A DNA stretch of 64,000 nucleotides from Croceimicrobium sp965228705 (GTDB taxonomy: Bacteria > Bacteroidota > Bacteroidia > Flavobacteriales > Schleiferiaceae): contig NZ_OZ245832.1 in NCBI RefSeq assembly GCF_965228705.1, positions 1,550,001 through 1,614,000 of the forward strand, written 5' to 3'. The translations under genes were made by a program, and so were the position numbers. Shown in pieces: positions 27,770 to 37,384 of the stretch. Below the pieces are notes generated by a model, which was not told the origin of the DNA, ran no database searches, and saw only the letters and a list, made by a program, of their open reading frames with translations. Position 1 is the first letter of the stretch; every line of letters starts with the position of its first letter.

Positions 27770-28960
27770 TTAGGACTCCATCAGCTCTTGATAAACAGAC
27801 TCCACCATACGCGCATTTCGATCGGCACTATAGAGTTCCTCTGCCTTCAGTCTCCCCTTCTTTCCCATTTCAATTAAAATGGATTTATCCTCTGCAATTC
27901 GATTTAAAGTATTGGCCAATTCTTGGGCACTGTTATAAGGATATAAAAATCCATTTTCATTGTGATCAACAATCTCACGCATCCCCTCTATATCAGAAGC
28001 TACAACTGGCTTCCCTAATGAAAAAGCTTCAATGGCCGGACGAGAAAAGTGGGGCTCAACAAAAGGTGAAACCAACAAGTCTGAACCCTTCAGTGACTTC
28101 ATGGGGTCTTCCGAAAAGCCCGTTAATTTGGCATTTCTTGAACCACTGATTTCCTTAAAGCTTTGGTACTTCCCAAAGAAAAGCAACTTCTTGAGCTGGA
28201 ACTTTAATTGACCTTTAACGCCCTCTGCTGCCTGAAATACAGGATAGTTGCCTGCAAACTCAATTAAGACATTAGGCTTTAGATACTTTAATGCTTGAGA
28301 AATGATTTTGTAACCTTTGATTTTTGAAGCTCCTCCGAGATACAACACTTTAAGGGTGGGGCCGGAATTCTCATAGTTGAGTTCGGAGGAATCAGGAATC
28401 TTAATCGAATTATAAATCACTACCGACTTATCATCAAGACCCAGTCGGTCCATATTATCCTGACTAATATTAATTACTCGATCACAGTTGTCATTGATCA
28501 AGCGCCTTAGAATTCCGTATCGGATTCCAAAATAACCTCGATATACCGCCTCACGATTATGCAGAACAACTTTATAGGCCTGCTTTTTTGCAGCATAAGC
28601 CCAACTGCTCAATACATGTGAGTTCAAGTGAACAATATCGAATTTCTCACTTTTTTGGAAGTATTCTTTTGCCTCCTGATGGGCTACTTTTTTCCAACTT
28701 CGATAAACATTCCAATACTTAAAGAAGAACAATGGAGAATAACTTCCCGATTTATTGTGGATAAACCAATTCGTGTTGGAAGGGTAAACTTCAACCTGAA
28801 TATTGTTCTTTTTAAACAAATCGACTACCACGCTATCACGCAAACAAAGAACCTTAACATCATAAGTATTCTGATCTAAGCTATTAATCAGGTTGATCAA
28901 ACTTATGGGAGCTCCGCCCACTCCAAATCCATGATGTACATAAAGTACTTTAGTTTTCAT
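27770..28960 (-). CDS. GT4 glycosyltransferase
   Basis: A 396-residue transferase with the N-terminal HHGFGVGGAPISLINL loop and VLYLGGASKIKGYKII strand, then the donor-site region FVEPHFSRPAIEAFSLGKPVVASDIEG. Gaps of 89 and 77 bases separate it from its neighbours, wider than elsewhere in the locus; I saw no clear terminator or promoter in them. Donor and acceptor are unknown. Confidence 0.85.
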   Translation of the reverse strand: MKTKVLYVHHGFGVGGAPISLINLINSLDQNTYDVKVLCLRDSVVVDLFKKNNIQVEVYPSNTNWFIHNKSGSYSPLFFFKYWNVYRSWKKVAHQEAKEYFQKSEKFDIVHLNSHVLSSWAYAAKKQAYKVVLHNREAVYRGYFGIRYGILRRLINDNCDRVINISQDNMDRLGLDDKSVVIYNSIKIPDSSELNYENSGPTLKVLYLGGASKIKGYKIISQALKYLKPNVLIEFAGNYPVFQAAEGVKGQLKFQLKKLLFFGKYQSFKEISGSRNAKLTGFSEDPMKSLKGSDLLVSPFVEPHFSRPAIEAFSLGKPVVASDIEGMREIVDHNENGFLYPYNSAQELANTLNRIAEDKSILIEMGKKGRLKAEELYSADRNARMVESVYQELMES

Positions 28961-29037
28961 GATGGTTCTTTTCGATTGACTCCGGTACTAGGGAGCCTTT
29001 TGTTTTTAGTTTAACAACCGTCAATTTCTTGCGCTGA

Positions 29038-30333
29038 TTATTGCTTGATTAGATCATAGGATCTTATAATTAAACTTCCACTCAAGCCCATAAACAATAG
29101 ACTAAAGGAGGGTATCAACAGGTACTGCCCTACCATTCCACCTATAAGTGCTGAAGAAAAAAGCAATACCACCAAGGCAAGAAACAGCTGGCTGATCCGA
29201 TCATTCTTCCTCATCTGGTACTTGTTGATTATTCTTCCATTCAAAAATGTGATTCGAAGGAAAATAAAGGTCACCAGGAGTCCGCTTATCCAGCCACCTG
29301 AACGGATCAATTCCAAGGGAAGGTTATGGATACCAAAACTCACATCAGAAATTTCGGATCCATCAATATTGTCAAAGCTAATCTCAGGGTACTCCAAAGG
29401 TGGACTAAGTTTTGCATCTTCCCTAAGGTATTTTAAACCTCCAAGCCAAAGGGTGGATCGATCTCCAATTGCTTTAAACTTGGCATAATCCAGGAAGCTA
29501 TCCAAAGACTCAAAAGGACTGGTTTCTTCCCAATCCCGTCTCAAGCTTACCCCTGCTGTTTCTACCTGATTAATCGATAAGATAAATAAGGCAACAAATA
29601 TGATAAGAACTCTTGGTTTGGTTAGGAGACGGGCTCCTAGTTTAACTCGCTTATTAAACAAGAGCAATAGGGCGAAAGCCAGAATAAATATAATGGTCCC
29701 CTTTACGAAGCCCAATACAAATCCAACCATTAAAAAACCTACCAAGATTAATAGGTCTAAAAAAGTTAATCGCCCATTGTAGTTCCTTAAAAACATTATA
29801 CCCGACAAGAGCAAGAAAGGGATAAAAAAGAATAAATACCTGACTGTAGCCTCCTCTCCTAATCCTAGCTGAATCACAACGAAGATGGCGATGGCGATAA
29901 AGAGTTTCTTGAAAAAATCGGTATCCAGATTGCCTCGTAAAAGTTGCCCCCAAAAGAAGGGAAAGACAGAAAGTGGAAAAGCCAGAGAAGACAATATTTC
30001 CACAAAATTATTGCCTATACGAAGTTGCTCCATCACATTATAGCCATGCAAAAGAATCAGCAATCCCGAGAAAATTAGCATTATCCGATTGAACTTGAGC
30101 TTCCAGAGACTGCTAAAATGGATCAATGTAATCACCATCGTCCCCATTAGGATAAAGAAGGAAATGGTGGACCCCAGCATGAAATGAAACAATAGGGGAA
30201 TTATATAATCCACCCTTCTAAGAAAAAGCAGATAAAGCACATAAGGAGCCATGGCTACCTTAAATACATCTCCCAAAGTTAAATACAGGGGAATGCAAGC
30301 AACACCAATTATCAGATGTATATACCACTTCAT
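29038..30333 (-). CDS. wzy: probable O-antigen/capsule repeat polymerase (Wzy)
   Basis: A 431-residue protein, almost wholly hydrophobic, with about 11-12 membrane segments and one large loop (residues 255-345) before the last helices. This matches the Wzy/WaaL topology, where a big periplasmic loop sits late in the chain. Sequence motifs are weak, as usual for Wzy. Position supports the call: it is the only such protein in the locus and lies 3 bases from the flippase gene. A ligase cannot be excluded by sequence alone. Confidence 0.7.
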   Translation of the reverse strand: MKWYIHLIIGVACIPLYLTLGDVFKVAMAPYVLYLLFLRRVDYIIPLLFHFMLGSTISFFILMGTMVITLIHFSSLWKLKFNRIMLIFSGLLILLHGYNVMEQLRIGNNFVEILSSLAFPLSVFPFFWGQLLRGNLDTDFFKKLFIAIAIFVVIQLGLGEEATVRYLFFFIPFLLLSGIMFLRNYNGRLTFLDLLILVGFLMVGFVLGFVKGTIIFILAFALLLLFNKRVKLGARLLTKPRVLIIFVALFILSINQVETAGVSLRRDWEETSPFESLDSFLDYAKFKAIGDRSTLWLGGLKYLREDAKLSPPLEYPEISFDNIDGSEISDVSFGIHNLPLELIRSGGWISGLLVTFIFLRITFLNGRIINKYQMRKNDRISQLFLALVVLLFSSALIGGMVGQYLLIPSFSLLFMGLSGSLIIRSYDLIKQ

Positions 30334-30336
30334 CGA

Positions 30337-31806
30337 CTAGCTATTGCTTTTATTTCTACCTAAGTTCTTTCTTATCAACTGCATAAGCCATTGCGCTTCC
30401 TCTTTATTGATCCAATACCAGAAGAATGTTAAGGCCCCAAATATGATCAGGGGTAAACCCACCAGCTTCATCCCATTGCTAAAGGTATCAATATCGCCTA
30501 CAAACCAGAAGAGGGCTCCATAAATGAGGATATACAAAATATAAGATGTCCAACCTGACTTCATCAGGGTAAGTAGATTCTTATCGATTAATTTAAGAGA
30601 GGCATTCAATTGTGGAATCCCACTAATAATCATTGATATAAAAATGCCATAAGCGACTCCCACTGCTCCAAAATTAGCGCCGATGAATACCGCCAAGAGG
30701 TATATCGGGAAAACGACCAATGAAATCTTCAATAATTTCTGCGTAGCTCCTTTTGAATTAAAGAGAATGCCTACCAGCTTAACGGCCGGTAAAATGGCTG
30801 CATACAAGGTAAGTACTCGTAAAATTGGAGTTACCGCTGTCCATTTATCTCCTAGTAAGACATCTATTAAAAGGGGGGCATTAATGAAAATATATACCCC
30901 GGAAAAGACCGAAACTAGCAATACGATCTTAAACACGATTTTAAAGGATCGATACAGTAATTCGTTATTGTCCTGCCGCTTCGAAAATGAACTAAATAAA
31001 GTTTGAGCCAGCATCCCATTAATCTGAGTTCCGGGAATAACCACCAACTGAAAGCCTCTGTTATATAAGCCCAAGGAAACCTTACCTATTATTTTCCCAA
31101 TAATTAGACTATCTAAATTCCTGGATAAGTAGCCCACTAAATTGGAGCCCAATAAAGGCAGCGAAAAATTCAGAAATGACTTTACGTCCTTAAACTGATA
31201 ATGCAATTTGGGTAACCAACCCGATAACAACCACAGCATGGCTGCAAAAAAGAAGGAAGTGAGGATAACCCGGGCAACCAAACTCCAGTATCCAAAACCG
31301 TAATAAGCCAGAGCTAAACTTATTCCTCCAGAAAGTAAAAGGGCTGCAATCCTTCCTTTAAAGATCAGCTTCATATTGAGCTCCTTTCGAAGCAATGCCA
31401 ACTGCACCGGTACGGTACTGCTGAGAATGAAGTTCAAGGATATAATCTGGGTGATGGCAATAAGGCGTGTATCCTCATAAAAGTTTGCCAAAAATCCTGC
31501 AGACAGAAAGAAAATAAAACCCAGAAAAACACCAATCATGATGTTCAACCAAAACAAGGATGATTTCTGGTTCTCACTAGGATCTTTGGCTTGAATTAAG
31601 GCAGAGCCGAAGCCACTGTCAATAAAAAGGTCCAGAAAGCCCGCCATTACAGTAGCCAGGGCCACTAATCCGAAATCTTCCGGACTAAGTAGCCTGGCGA
31701 AGAAAATTCCAAAGGCTAGATTTAAAATCTGGATGCTCAGATTTTCGGAGCCATTCCAAATTGCCGCAAAGAAAGACTGCTTAAACAGTGATGATTCCCG
31801 ACTCAT
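30337..31806 (-). CDS. wzx: Wzx-type lipid-linked oligosaccharide flippase
   Basis: An inner-membrane MOP-superfamily transporter of 489 residues that flips undecaprenyl-linked repeat units. It has about 14 hydrophobic helices; the early SPEDFGLVALATVMAGFLDLFIDSGFGSAL segment and the middle LSRNLDSLIIGKIIGKVSLGLYNRGFQL block are typical of the WzxC/lipopolysaccharide biosynthesis branch. It pairs with the putative wzy 3 bases downstream. A second, different flippase lies at 48543-49997. Confidence 0.9.
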   Translation of the reverse strand: MSRESSLFKQSFFAAIWNGSENLSIQILNLAFGIFFARLLSPEDFGLVALATVMAGFLDLFIDSGFGSALIQAKDPSENQKSSLFWLNIMIGVFLGFIFFLSAGFLANFYEDTRLIAITQIISLNFILSSTVPVQLALLRKELNMKLIFKGRIAALLLSGGISLALAYYGFGYWSLVARVILTSFFFAAMLWLLSGWLPKLHYQFKDVKSFLNFSLPLLGSNLVGYLSRNLDSLIIGKIIGKVSLGLYNRGFQLVVIPGTQINGMLAQTLFSSFSKRQDNNELLYRSFKIVFKIVLLVSVFSGVYIFINAPLLIDVLLGDKWTAVTPILRVLTLYAAILPAVKLVGILFNSKGATQKLLKISLVVFPIYLLAVFIGANFGAVGVAYGIFISMIISGIPQLNASLKLIDKNLLTLMKSGWTSYILYILIYGALFWFVGDIDTFSNGMKLVGLPLIIFGALTFFWYWINKEEAQWLMQLIRKNLGRNKSNS

Positions 31807-31849
31807 TCTAATCCACTGATATTAGTCTGGGAAAAAACAATAATGGTTT

Positions 31850-33004
31850 TCACAAATGCTGTGATAAGTTTGTTTTCAATTCTTTAACCACCTGATCCAG
31901 ACTAATTTCCTTTAAAATCTTAGTTCGATTATCCTTCATTTCAGATTCTGAAAGTGGTGCAAATGCTGAGGCATTGCTAGCGACTAAGTCCTCCTCAATA
32001 GAGAAAACCTTAATTCCTATTCGTTTTAAAAACCAGTAAAGGCTGTTCTTTTTACTTAAATACACTTTCGCTCCCAGGTAAATAAGGTTTAAGACGTTTC
32101 CTACGGCCTGTTGACGATAATGATACATAAGCGCGATGCCACAAGATTGCAGTAAACTTTGATAGTCCTTTAAGGCCATGAAATCCAATAGAGGATCAAA
32201 TTGATCCCCTAAGACAGTCTTGCCTTCCTGTGCAATAAGCTTAGCATACTGAAGGTCGCCATAATTTAATGGGCATATCACCTGCCCGATTTCGTCCAGG
32301 TTTTGCTTCTTTAAATGATGAAAGGCGTCCAGGTGATTATTTGAATACGAAGCTGAATTACCTAATAGTATATTCTTGCCATCAACGAATGGAGCATCCC
32401 TCTCAATGATAAAATCGGCTGGATAATACGTAAAGGCGATCCTTTTAGCTTCCTTCTTAATTAATTCATATTTACGATACAAATCAACTTCCTCCTGATA
32501 CAGGATTGAAACATAGTCTGCCTGTTTCAAAATTTTCATCGAAGCCGTTTGATCCTTATTCCTTCCTAAAAAATCATTTACCGCTTCCTTTAAAAAAGGC
32601 CAAAGCAGAAATTTGAAAAAGGTTTTAGGCGCAAAAGTGCTTTTCTTCACCTTATACAGTCCATATACCTCGATACCATATACAGACCAAACAAAAATCT
32701 TTTGGCTAATCTCCGAATAGGTTTCGAAGACAGCGCGATGCATAGGACCCAAACCATGGAAAACCAAAACCTTAGACTCACGAATCAAGTCTTCAATTTG
32801 CTCCTTTCTGTCCGCCTTAAAACAATCCTTTTGAGATAGAGTAGAAAGGCCATCCTCAAAGGATATATTCTTTAAAGAACTCTTATCCTCTGCTCCTAAA
32901 ATGAGAAAGTAATTCTGATCTGGAAAGGCAATTTCATATGACTTCCGAGCAGCATTGATAAACTTTTCGTCGGTTCCTAAATGTAAGATCTTCATCCTAC
33001 TCAC
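31850..33004 (-). CDS. WecF-like 4-amino-sugar transferase (Glyco_transf_56 family)
   Basis: Resembles WecF/RffT, which moves 4-acetamido-4,6-dideoxygalactose from its dTDP donor to a lipid-linked acceptor in enterobacterial common antigen synthesis. Seen here are VWSVYGIEVYGL near residue 122 (WecF has WHIWGADLYEL), LLGNSASYSNNHLDAFHHLK near 219, YQSLLQSCGIALMYHYRQQAVGN near 289-311 and a shared C-terminal layout. Length (384) is near that of WecF (about 360). It is directly downstream of an RffA-like aminotransferase gene, the same functional pair as in E. coli, so it probably transfers the sugar made by the adjacent dTDP-sugar genes. Confidence 0.82.
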   Translation of the reverse strand: MSRMKILHLGTDEKFINAARKSYEIAFPDQNYFLILGAEDKSSLKNISFEDGLSTLSQKDCFKADRKEQIEDLIRESKVLVFHGLGPMHRAVFETYSEISQKIFVWSVYGIEVYGLYKVKKSTFAPKTFFKFLLWPFLKEAVNDFLGRNKDQTASMKILKQADYVSILYQEEVDLYRKYELIKKEAKRIAFTYYPADFIIERDAPFVDGKNILLGNSASYSNNHLDAFHHLKKQNLDEIGQVICPLNYGDLQYAKLIAQEGKTVLGDQFDPLLDFMALKDYQSLLQSCGIALMYHYRQQAVGNVLNLIYLGAKVYLSKKNSLYWFLKRIGIKVFSIEEDLVASNASAFAPLSESEMKDNRTKILKEISLDQVVKELKTNLSQHL

Positions 33005-33079
33005 AAGGCCAATTAAAAATGGGTTCCAGGGATTACCTTTAAACGAGAGCTAAAGGGATCCATAATAAGCGTGAAGTAA

Positions 33080-34216
33080 TTAAAGAATTGTGTCTGAGTT
33101 CAATACACTCTCCAGGGATTCAGCCAGGTAGCTAAGCTCATCTTCTTCCATAATATAAAAAGGAAGGCGTACAAGTTTTTCACCAGCCACATCGGTGTTA
33201 TGCATTGTTCCGTTACTTCTGCCGGCCTTTGAGCCCATGGGGGAAGTATGTAATGGAACATAGCCTATATAAGCTGACACTTCTTTTTCTCTGAGGGCTT
33301 CAAGGAATTTTTCTCTGGAAAGGTTCGCAGGTAATTCAATCCAAAAAGCGTGGTAATTGGTTTCCACGTCCTCAGGAACTTGAACGTAGCGAATATTCAG
33401 TTGATTCTTCTCCAGGATACTGGTGTAGGTATCGAACAATACTTTGCGTTTCTCTTGCAGGTACTCTAAATGCGACAACTGATCAAAAAGCAAAGATGCC
33501 AGAAGGTCGGAAATAAGAAAAGAGCTTCCCAGGTCTACCCAAGAATATTTGTTTTTAACGCCCGCCAGTACTAAGCTGCGATCGGTTCCTTTTTCCCATA
33601 AAAATTGGGCTCTTCGATCGTATTGCGAATCATTAATGCACAGGGCACCACCCTCGCCACAAGAATAACTCTTGGTGGCATGAAAACTGAAGGTTGCCAA
33701 ATGACCGATAGACCCGGCATACCTTCCTTTATACTTGGAGTTTACCGCTTGAGCTGCATCTTCGATTACAACCAGATTCTTCTCTTTGGCAAATTCCATG
33801 ATAGGATCCATATCGCAAACTATACCGGCATAATGAACCACAACAATTGCTTTGGTTCTGTCGGTTACAGCTTCCCGGATACTTTCCAGGCTAATATTCT
33901 TATTTGCCTCATTTACGTCAACATAAACCGGAACAAAACCATGAGTAACAAATGCCAATGCTGTACTACTAAAAGTGTAGGATGGAAGAATTACCTCATC
34001 CCCTTTTTCGCCATCTAAAAGCAGAGCACACATTTCCAGTGCATCTGTACAGCTAGTGGTTAACAAACACTTGCCTATACCAAAAGTATCCTCAATTAGT
34101 TTTTGAGTTTTTTTAGTGAAGGGACCATCTCCCCCGTGGTATCCGGAATCAATAGACTCTCCTATTACTTTCTTTTCATTACCAGTTAATGGTGCTTTAA
34201 CAAAAGGAATTCTCAT
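33080..34216 (-). CDS. rffA: dTDP-4-amino-4,6-dideoxygalactose transaminase (RffA/WecE-like)
   Basis: A PLP enzyme adding a C4 amino group to a dTDP-4-keto-6-deoxyhexose. It matches RffA/WecE along its length: GGDGPFTKK near residue 28, LLTTSCTDALEMCALLLD near 51, VVVHYAGIVCDMDPIM near 125 and FSFHATKSYSCGEGGAL with the PLP lysine K182. Length (378) is normal. With a 2,3-dehydratase and a ketoreductase upstream in the operon, its real substrate may be a 2-deoxy version of the usual keto sugar. A formyltransferase gene lies upstream and the WecF-like transferase downstream. Confidence 0.92.
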   Translation of the reverse strand: MRIPFVKAPLTGNEKKVIGESIDSGYHGGDGPFTKKTQKLIEDTFGIGKCLLTTSCTDALEMCALLLDGEKGDEVILPSYTFSSTALAFVTHGFVPVYVDVNEANKNISLESIREAVTDRTKAIVVVHYAGIVCDMDPIMEFAKEKNLVVIEDAAQAVNSKYKGRYAGSIGHLATFSFHATKSYSCGEGGALCINDSQYDRRAQFLWEKGTDRSLVLAGVKNKYSWVDLGSSFLISDLLASLLFDQLSHLEYLQEKRKVLFDTYTSILEKNQLNIRYVQVPEDVETNYHAFWIELPANLSREKFLEALREKEVSAYIGYVPLHTSPMGSKAGRSNGTMHNTDVAGEKLVRLPFYIMEEDELSYLAESLESVLNSDTIL

Positions 34217-34264
34217 GCTTTTAGTTCTTTAGAAATATAAATTACACACTGATAAATTCGATAC

Positions 34265-34900
34265 TTAGTTTTCGTCTAAGTCCTCTACAAGCAGTTTAAA
34301 CTTCTTCCCTTTATACTCGAACCAACAAGGGTAGCGATCATTATCCGCTACTCTTAACTTATTGAACTCGGCCTCCAGGGATGATTGAATATCAATTCTG
34401 TTATCCTCACGAGTAAATTTTCGGTAGAAGGTTTCTTCACCTTCCTGTTTATGACCCTGAACTGGGAAATTCTGGATATACTTTAATACCAAACGCTTGG
34501 TTACTTCAAACTGCTTGGCTTTGATTTGAGCATTTAATTCGGTGCCATCCAAGGGAAAATATTCCTGATAATAAATATCTCCGGAGTCTACTTTGTCCGC
34601 AGCTTCAATCAGGCTCACAGGAATTTCTGTGTTTCCTTCCAATACTTGCCAGGCTACCGGAGACCAACCTTTTCCTTTGGGCAAAGGACTAGGATGTGCC
34701 ACCACACAACTTTTATAGCGATCTAATACTTCCCTCTTCAGGATTTTCTCACAGCTTAAGGCGCATAACACATCTCCTCCTTCTGCATCAGAAGAATTAA
34801 AAACATGACGCACCTCATGGTCTTTCAAACCTTCCAGGAGCTCTGGAATGTACTCTACAATCCAGCTTTCTTTATTATCTGTTAAGACGTCTATCTTCAT
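34265..34900 (-). CDS. formyltransferase-family protein, probable sugar N-formyltransferase
   Basis: A formyltransferase-fold protein of 211 residues, probably N-formylating an amino sugar with N10-formyl-tetrahydrofolate. It has VVAHPSPLPKGKGWSP near residues 86-101 with the catalytic His, and KVDSGDIYYQEYF near 123 with the catalytic Asp. The usual Asn two residues before the His is Val here; I recall the same pattern in a group of sugar-locus formyltransferases. The C-terminal part (FYRKFTREDNRID, LRVADNDRYPCWFEYKGKKF) resembles the small tail domain of those enzymes. It sits upstream of the RffA-like gene, which would make its amino-sugar substrate. Confidence 0.8.
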   Translation of the reverse strand: MKIDVLTDNKESWIVEYIPELLEGLKDHEVRHVFNSSDAEGGDVLCALSCEKILKREVLDRYKSCVVAHPSPLPKGKGWSPVAWQVLEGNTEIPVSLIEAADKVDSGDIYYQEYFPLDGTELNAQIKAKQFEVTKRLVLKYIQNFPVQGHKQEGEETFYRKFTREDNRIDIQSSLEAEFNKLRVADNDRYPCWFEYKGKKFKLLVEDLDEN

Positions 34901-34962
34901 AATGCTTTTGATGCTAGAAACCCATGTGAACCTGTCTGAGAATTGAAGCTAATTCTCTGGAC

Positions 34963-35934
34963 TTAAATGGATTTTTGTTTAAAAGACTCAATCAATTTCG
35001 CTTGAAGCAGATTTTGCTCATACTCCTCATTTCGCAAATCTGAATCCTTATCCTTCAACATTTTATGAAAGTGCAAGGCAATATTGGTGAAGGCATCATC
35101 TTCTGGCAGATCTACCGTTTTAGAACCCTCATTTGACTCGATAGTCATTTGTGGCACAAAACCTTTACGAGCTGTAAACAATCGATTGGTGAAGAGTTTG
35201 CCTTTGGAGCCCCAAACTTCAATTCCACATTGGTAGAAATTATCAAAACCGAAGGAAACCTGAGCCGTAGCGGCGCCATCTTTGGTTTTCAGCATCCCAT
35301 TTCCGTAGATATCTACCTGACGGTCCTCATCCATCGCTAATTGCGCAGCCACAACTTCAACATCCTTTCCGAGGAATAAAGCGGCGGTTTTTAAAGTATA
35401 TGCACCTGCATCGAGCAAGGCTCCACCCCCTAAACTCTTTTGATATCGGATATTATCAGCATCGGGAAAGGGTGGAAAGCCAAAGGAAGCTCTAAATGAG
35501 CGAACTTCACCAATAATCCCATCCTTAAGAGACTCTTGAATGCTTTTCAACTGCTTATGGAAGCGAAACTGAAAGCTTTCCAATACAACTAATTGCTTTT
35601 CCTTTGCTAAAGAAATGAGCTCCTTTACTTCGTCCTCTGTGCTTGCCAGGGATTTCTCAACCCAAACATGTAAGCCTTTATTTAATGCCTTACGAATCCA
35701 TTCATAATGCATTCCGATAGGTAATGGAATATATACAGCATCCAAGGTATCGATATCCAATAATTGATCATAACCCTCTATAACCGGAATACCATTAATC
35801 TCCGACTCTCCATCGGCTTTAGATCTGGTTGCAATAGCCACAATTTCGAACTGATCCGAAAGCTCAGCCAAAGTGGGGATAATGGAACGCAGCGCAATAT
35901 TTGCTTTGCCTAAAACACCAATCTTTATTCTCAT
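34963..35934 (-). CDS. Gfo/Idh/MocA oxidoreductase, probable NDP-sugar 3-ketoreductase
   Basis: An NAD(P)-dependent oxidoreductase of 323 residues. The N-terminal Rossmann part has IGVLGKANIALRSIIPTL and the VEKSLAS motif (E-K-P family signature with Ser for Pro) near residue 92. The C-terminal domain has LGGGALLDAGAYTLKTA near 168. In 2-deoxysugar routes this family (KijD10- or SpnN-like) reduces the 3-keto group left by the 2,3-dehydratase. Here it overlaps the 2,3-dehydratase gene by 4 bases, which strongly suggests that pairing. Confidence 0.85.
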   Translation of the reverse strand: MRIKIGVLGKANIALRSIIPTLAELSDQFEIVAIATRSKADGESEINGIPVIEGYDQLLDIDTLDAVYIPLPIGMHYEWIRKALNKGLHVWVEKSLASTEDEVKELISLAKEKQLVVLESFQFRFHKQLKSIQESLKDGIIGEVRSFRASFGFPPFPDADNIRYQKSLGGGALLDAGAYTLKTAALFLGKDVEVVAAQLAMDEDRQVDIYGNGMLKTKDGAATAQVSFGFDNFYQCGIEVWGSKGKLFTNRLFTARKGFVPQMTIESNEGSKTVDLPEDDAFTNIALHFHKMLKDKDSDLRNEEYEQNLLQAKLIESFKQKSI

Positions 35935-37343
35935 ACGAATGATAATGCTGCAATCAGGCTACGTGCCTGAATGTTTAAATAATTATTATAGCGTAAGAAG
36001 TTATGTAGTTGACCCAAGGTCATCCAGATATAGTTTTCGGGTAATTCTACCGGAATTTCATCACCAGCGATAATCGCCATATTTCGATTTTGTTCCCTGT
36101 AAAAACGGCCTCCTTCTTCCGACTGCAGGCAATCAAAAATTACTTGATCCTGAGCCGCATTTAAAACATAATCCAAGAAGGGCAAAGAGCCTTGTTTGGA
36201 TTCTCGGTAATTACCGGTTAAACATTGTACGGTTGGAGCTAATTCGATGATATCGTGATTACCACATTCCAATTTAGCTTGAACTGCAAAATGTAATACC
36301 CCATTAATCTCTTTACAAACAAAGGCACAGAGGCCTTCCTGAGCAGGCTCAACCATAGGCTGACTCCAACTAACAACCTCCCGGTTACCAATTTGTACAT
36401 CCACAGGAATTACTCTAAAGTATTTGCCATCAGGACGATAAATCATTTCCTGATCAAAAACCCATTGATCCGTTTTTGCCAAATCAACCTTAGATACTTT
36501 TAGACTATACATACTCTTAAAGTGAGTAATAAAGGATATTACCTCATCTATGGGATGTAAGCTATTTTCATCGGTTAAGGCTGAACGCAAGATCTTACTG
36601 GAAACCTCCCCGTCGCTATTATCTAAAAAGGTGTAAAAATCTATAGACTCCTGGTTCACCGTACCAAATGGAATACCACTTATTACAGTTCGGGTATCCA
36701 TATTCACCAAATTATCATAGCGCATCAAGGTCTTTAATTGCGCCAGGGTAACCCATTGGAAGTTATCGTAAACTTCAATTTCTTCCTCTACCTTGATAAT
36801 AATATTTCGATTGCGTTTTCGCAAAAAGCGTGCACCCTGTTCACTTTGTAATTGATCTAATAATACCTGATTTGGACTGGCATTTCTGAAATAGTCCAGG
36901 TATAAAGGTTGACGTCCTTTATGAACCTGAGTATAATTACTGCGTGTAGCTTGTAAGGTGGGGGAAAGCTGTACGTAATTCACATTGCCCGGCTCAATTT
37001 TGGCTTGTACCAGGAAGTGTAAAATCCCATTGAACTCTTTGGTAATGAACCCTAAATAGCCCACTTCCGGCTGATTGATGATCGGTTGTTCCCAATAAGG
37101 AACTTTTCCCCAATCCGTCTCCACAGCAATACCATCAATAGAGAAAAACTTACCTGAATTATGGGCAATTCTGCCACTATCCTTATCGTAAGACCACTGC
37201 TGTAATTTATCGAAGCGGCTTTTGGTAATTTGAACATTGACCGCTTCATTTTGCTCGGCCACCCACTCAATCATTTGAGGAATGGTTTTAAAGCTCCCTT
37301 CTAGTGAGAATGCACTCTTTAAAAACAGCTGTGTCTTTTTCAT
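35931..37343 (-). CDS. NDP-hexose 2,3-dehydratase
   Basis: Removes the C2 hydroxyl of dTDP-4-keto-6-deoxyglucose to give a 3,4-diketo-2,6-dideoxy sugar, the entry to 2-deoxysugars best known from actinobacterial antibiotics. The 470-residue protein is two tandem copies of one domain, about 1-235 and 245-470. Each has a WEQPI/WSQPM motif, a GxxxFxxKEFNG or KEINGVLHFxVQAK strand, a LSPTLQ/LAPTVQ motif and a D-x-LQSEQGARF/EEGGRF block. This pseudo-dimer layout and length are normal for the family (EvaA/SpnO/TylX3). It overlaps its presumed reductase by 4 bases and lies 41 bases from rmlA. Confidence 0.92.
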   Translation of the reverse strand: MKKTQLFLKSAFSLEGSFKTIPQMIEWVAEQNEAVNVQITKSRFDKLQQWSYDKDSGRIAHNSGKFFSIDGIAVETDWGKVPYWEQPIINQPEVGYLGFITKEFNGILHFLVQAKIEPGNVNYVQLSPTLQATRSNYTQVHKGRQPLYLDYFRNASPNQVLLDQLQSEQGARFLRKRNRNIIIKVEEEIEVYDNFQWVTLAQLKTLMRYDNLVNMDTRTVISGIPFGTVNQESIDFYTFLDNSDGEVSSKILRSALTDENSLHPIDEVISFITHFKSMYSLKVSKVDLAKTDQWVFDQEMIYRPDGKYFRVIPVDVQIGNREVVSWSQPMVEPAQEGLCAFVCKEINGVLHFAVQAKLECGNHDIIELAPTVQCLTGNYRESKQGSLPFLDYVLNAAQDQVIFDCLQSEEGGRFYREQNRNMAIIAGDEIPVELPENYIWMTLGQLHNFLRYNNYLNIQARSLIAALSFV

Positions 37344-37384
37344 AGGATCTAAATGCTTTTTGTTTTCCTGCCGGAAATCTCAGT

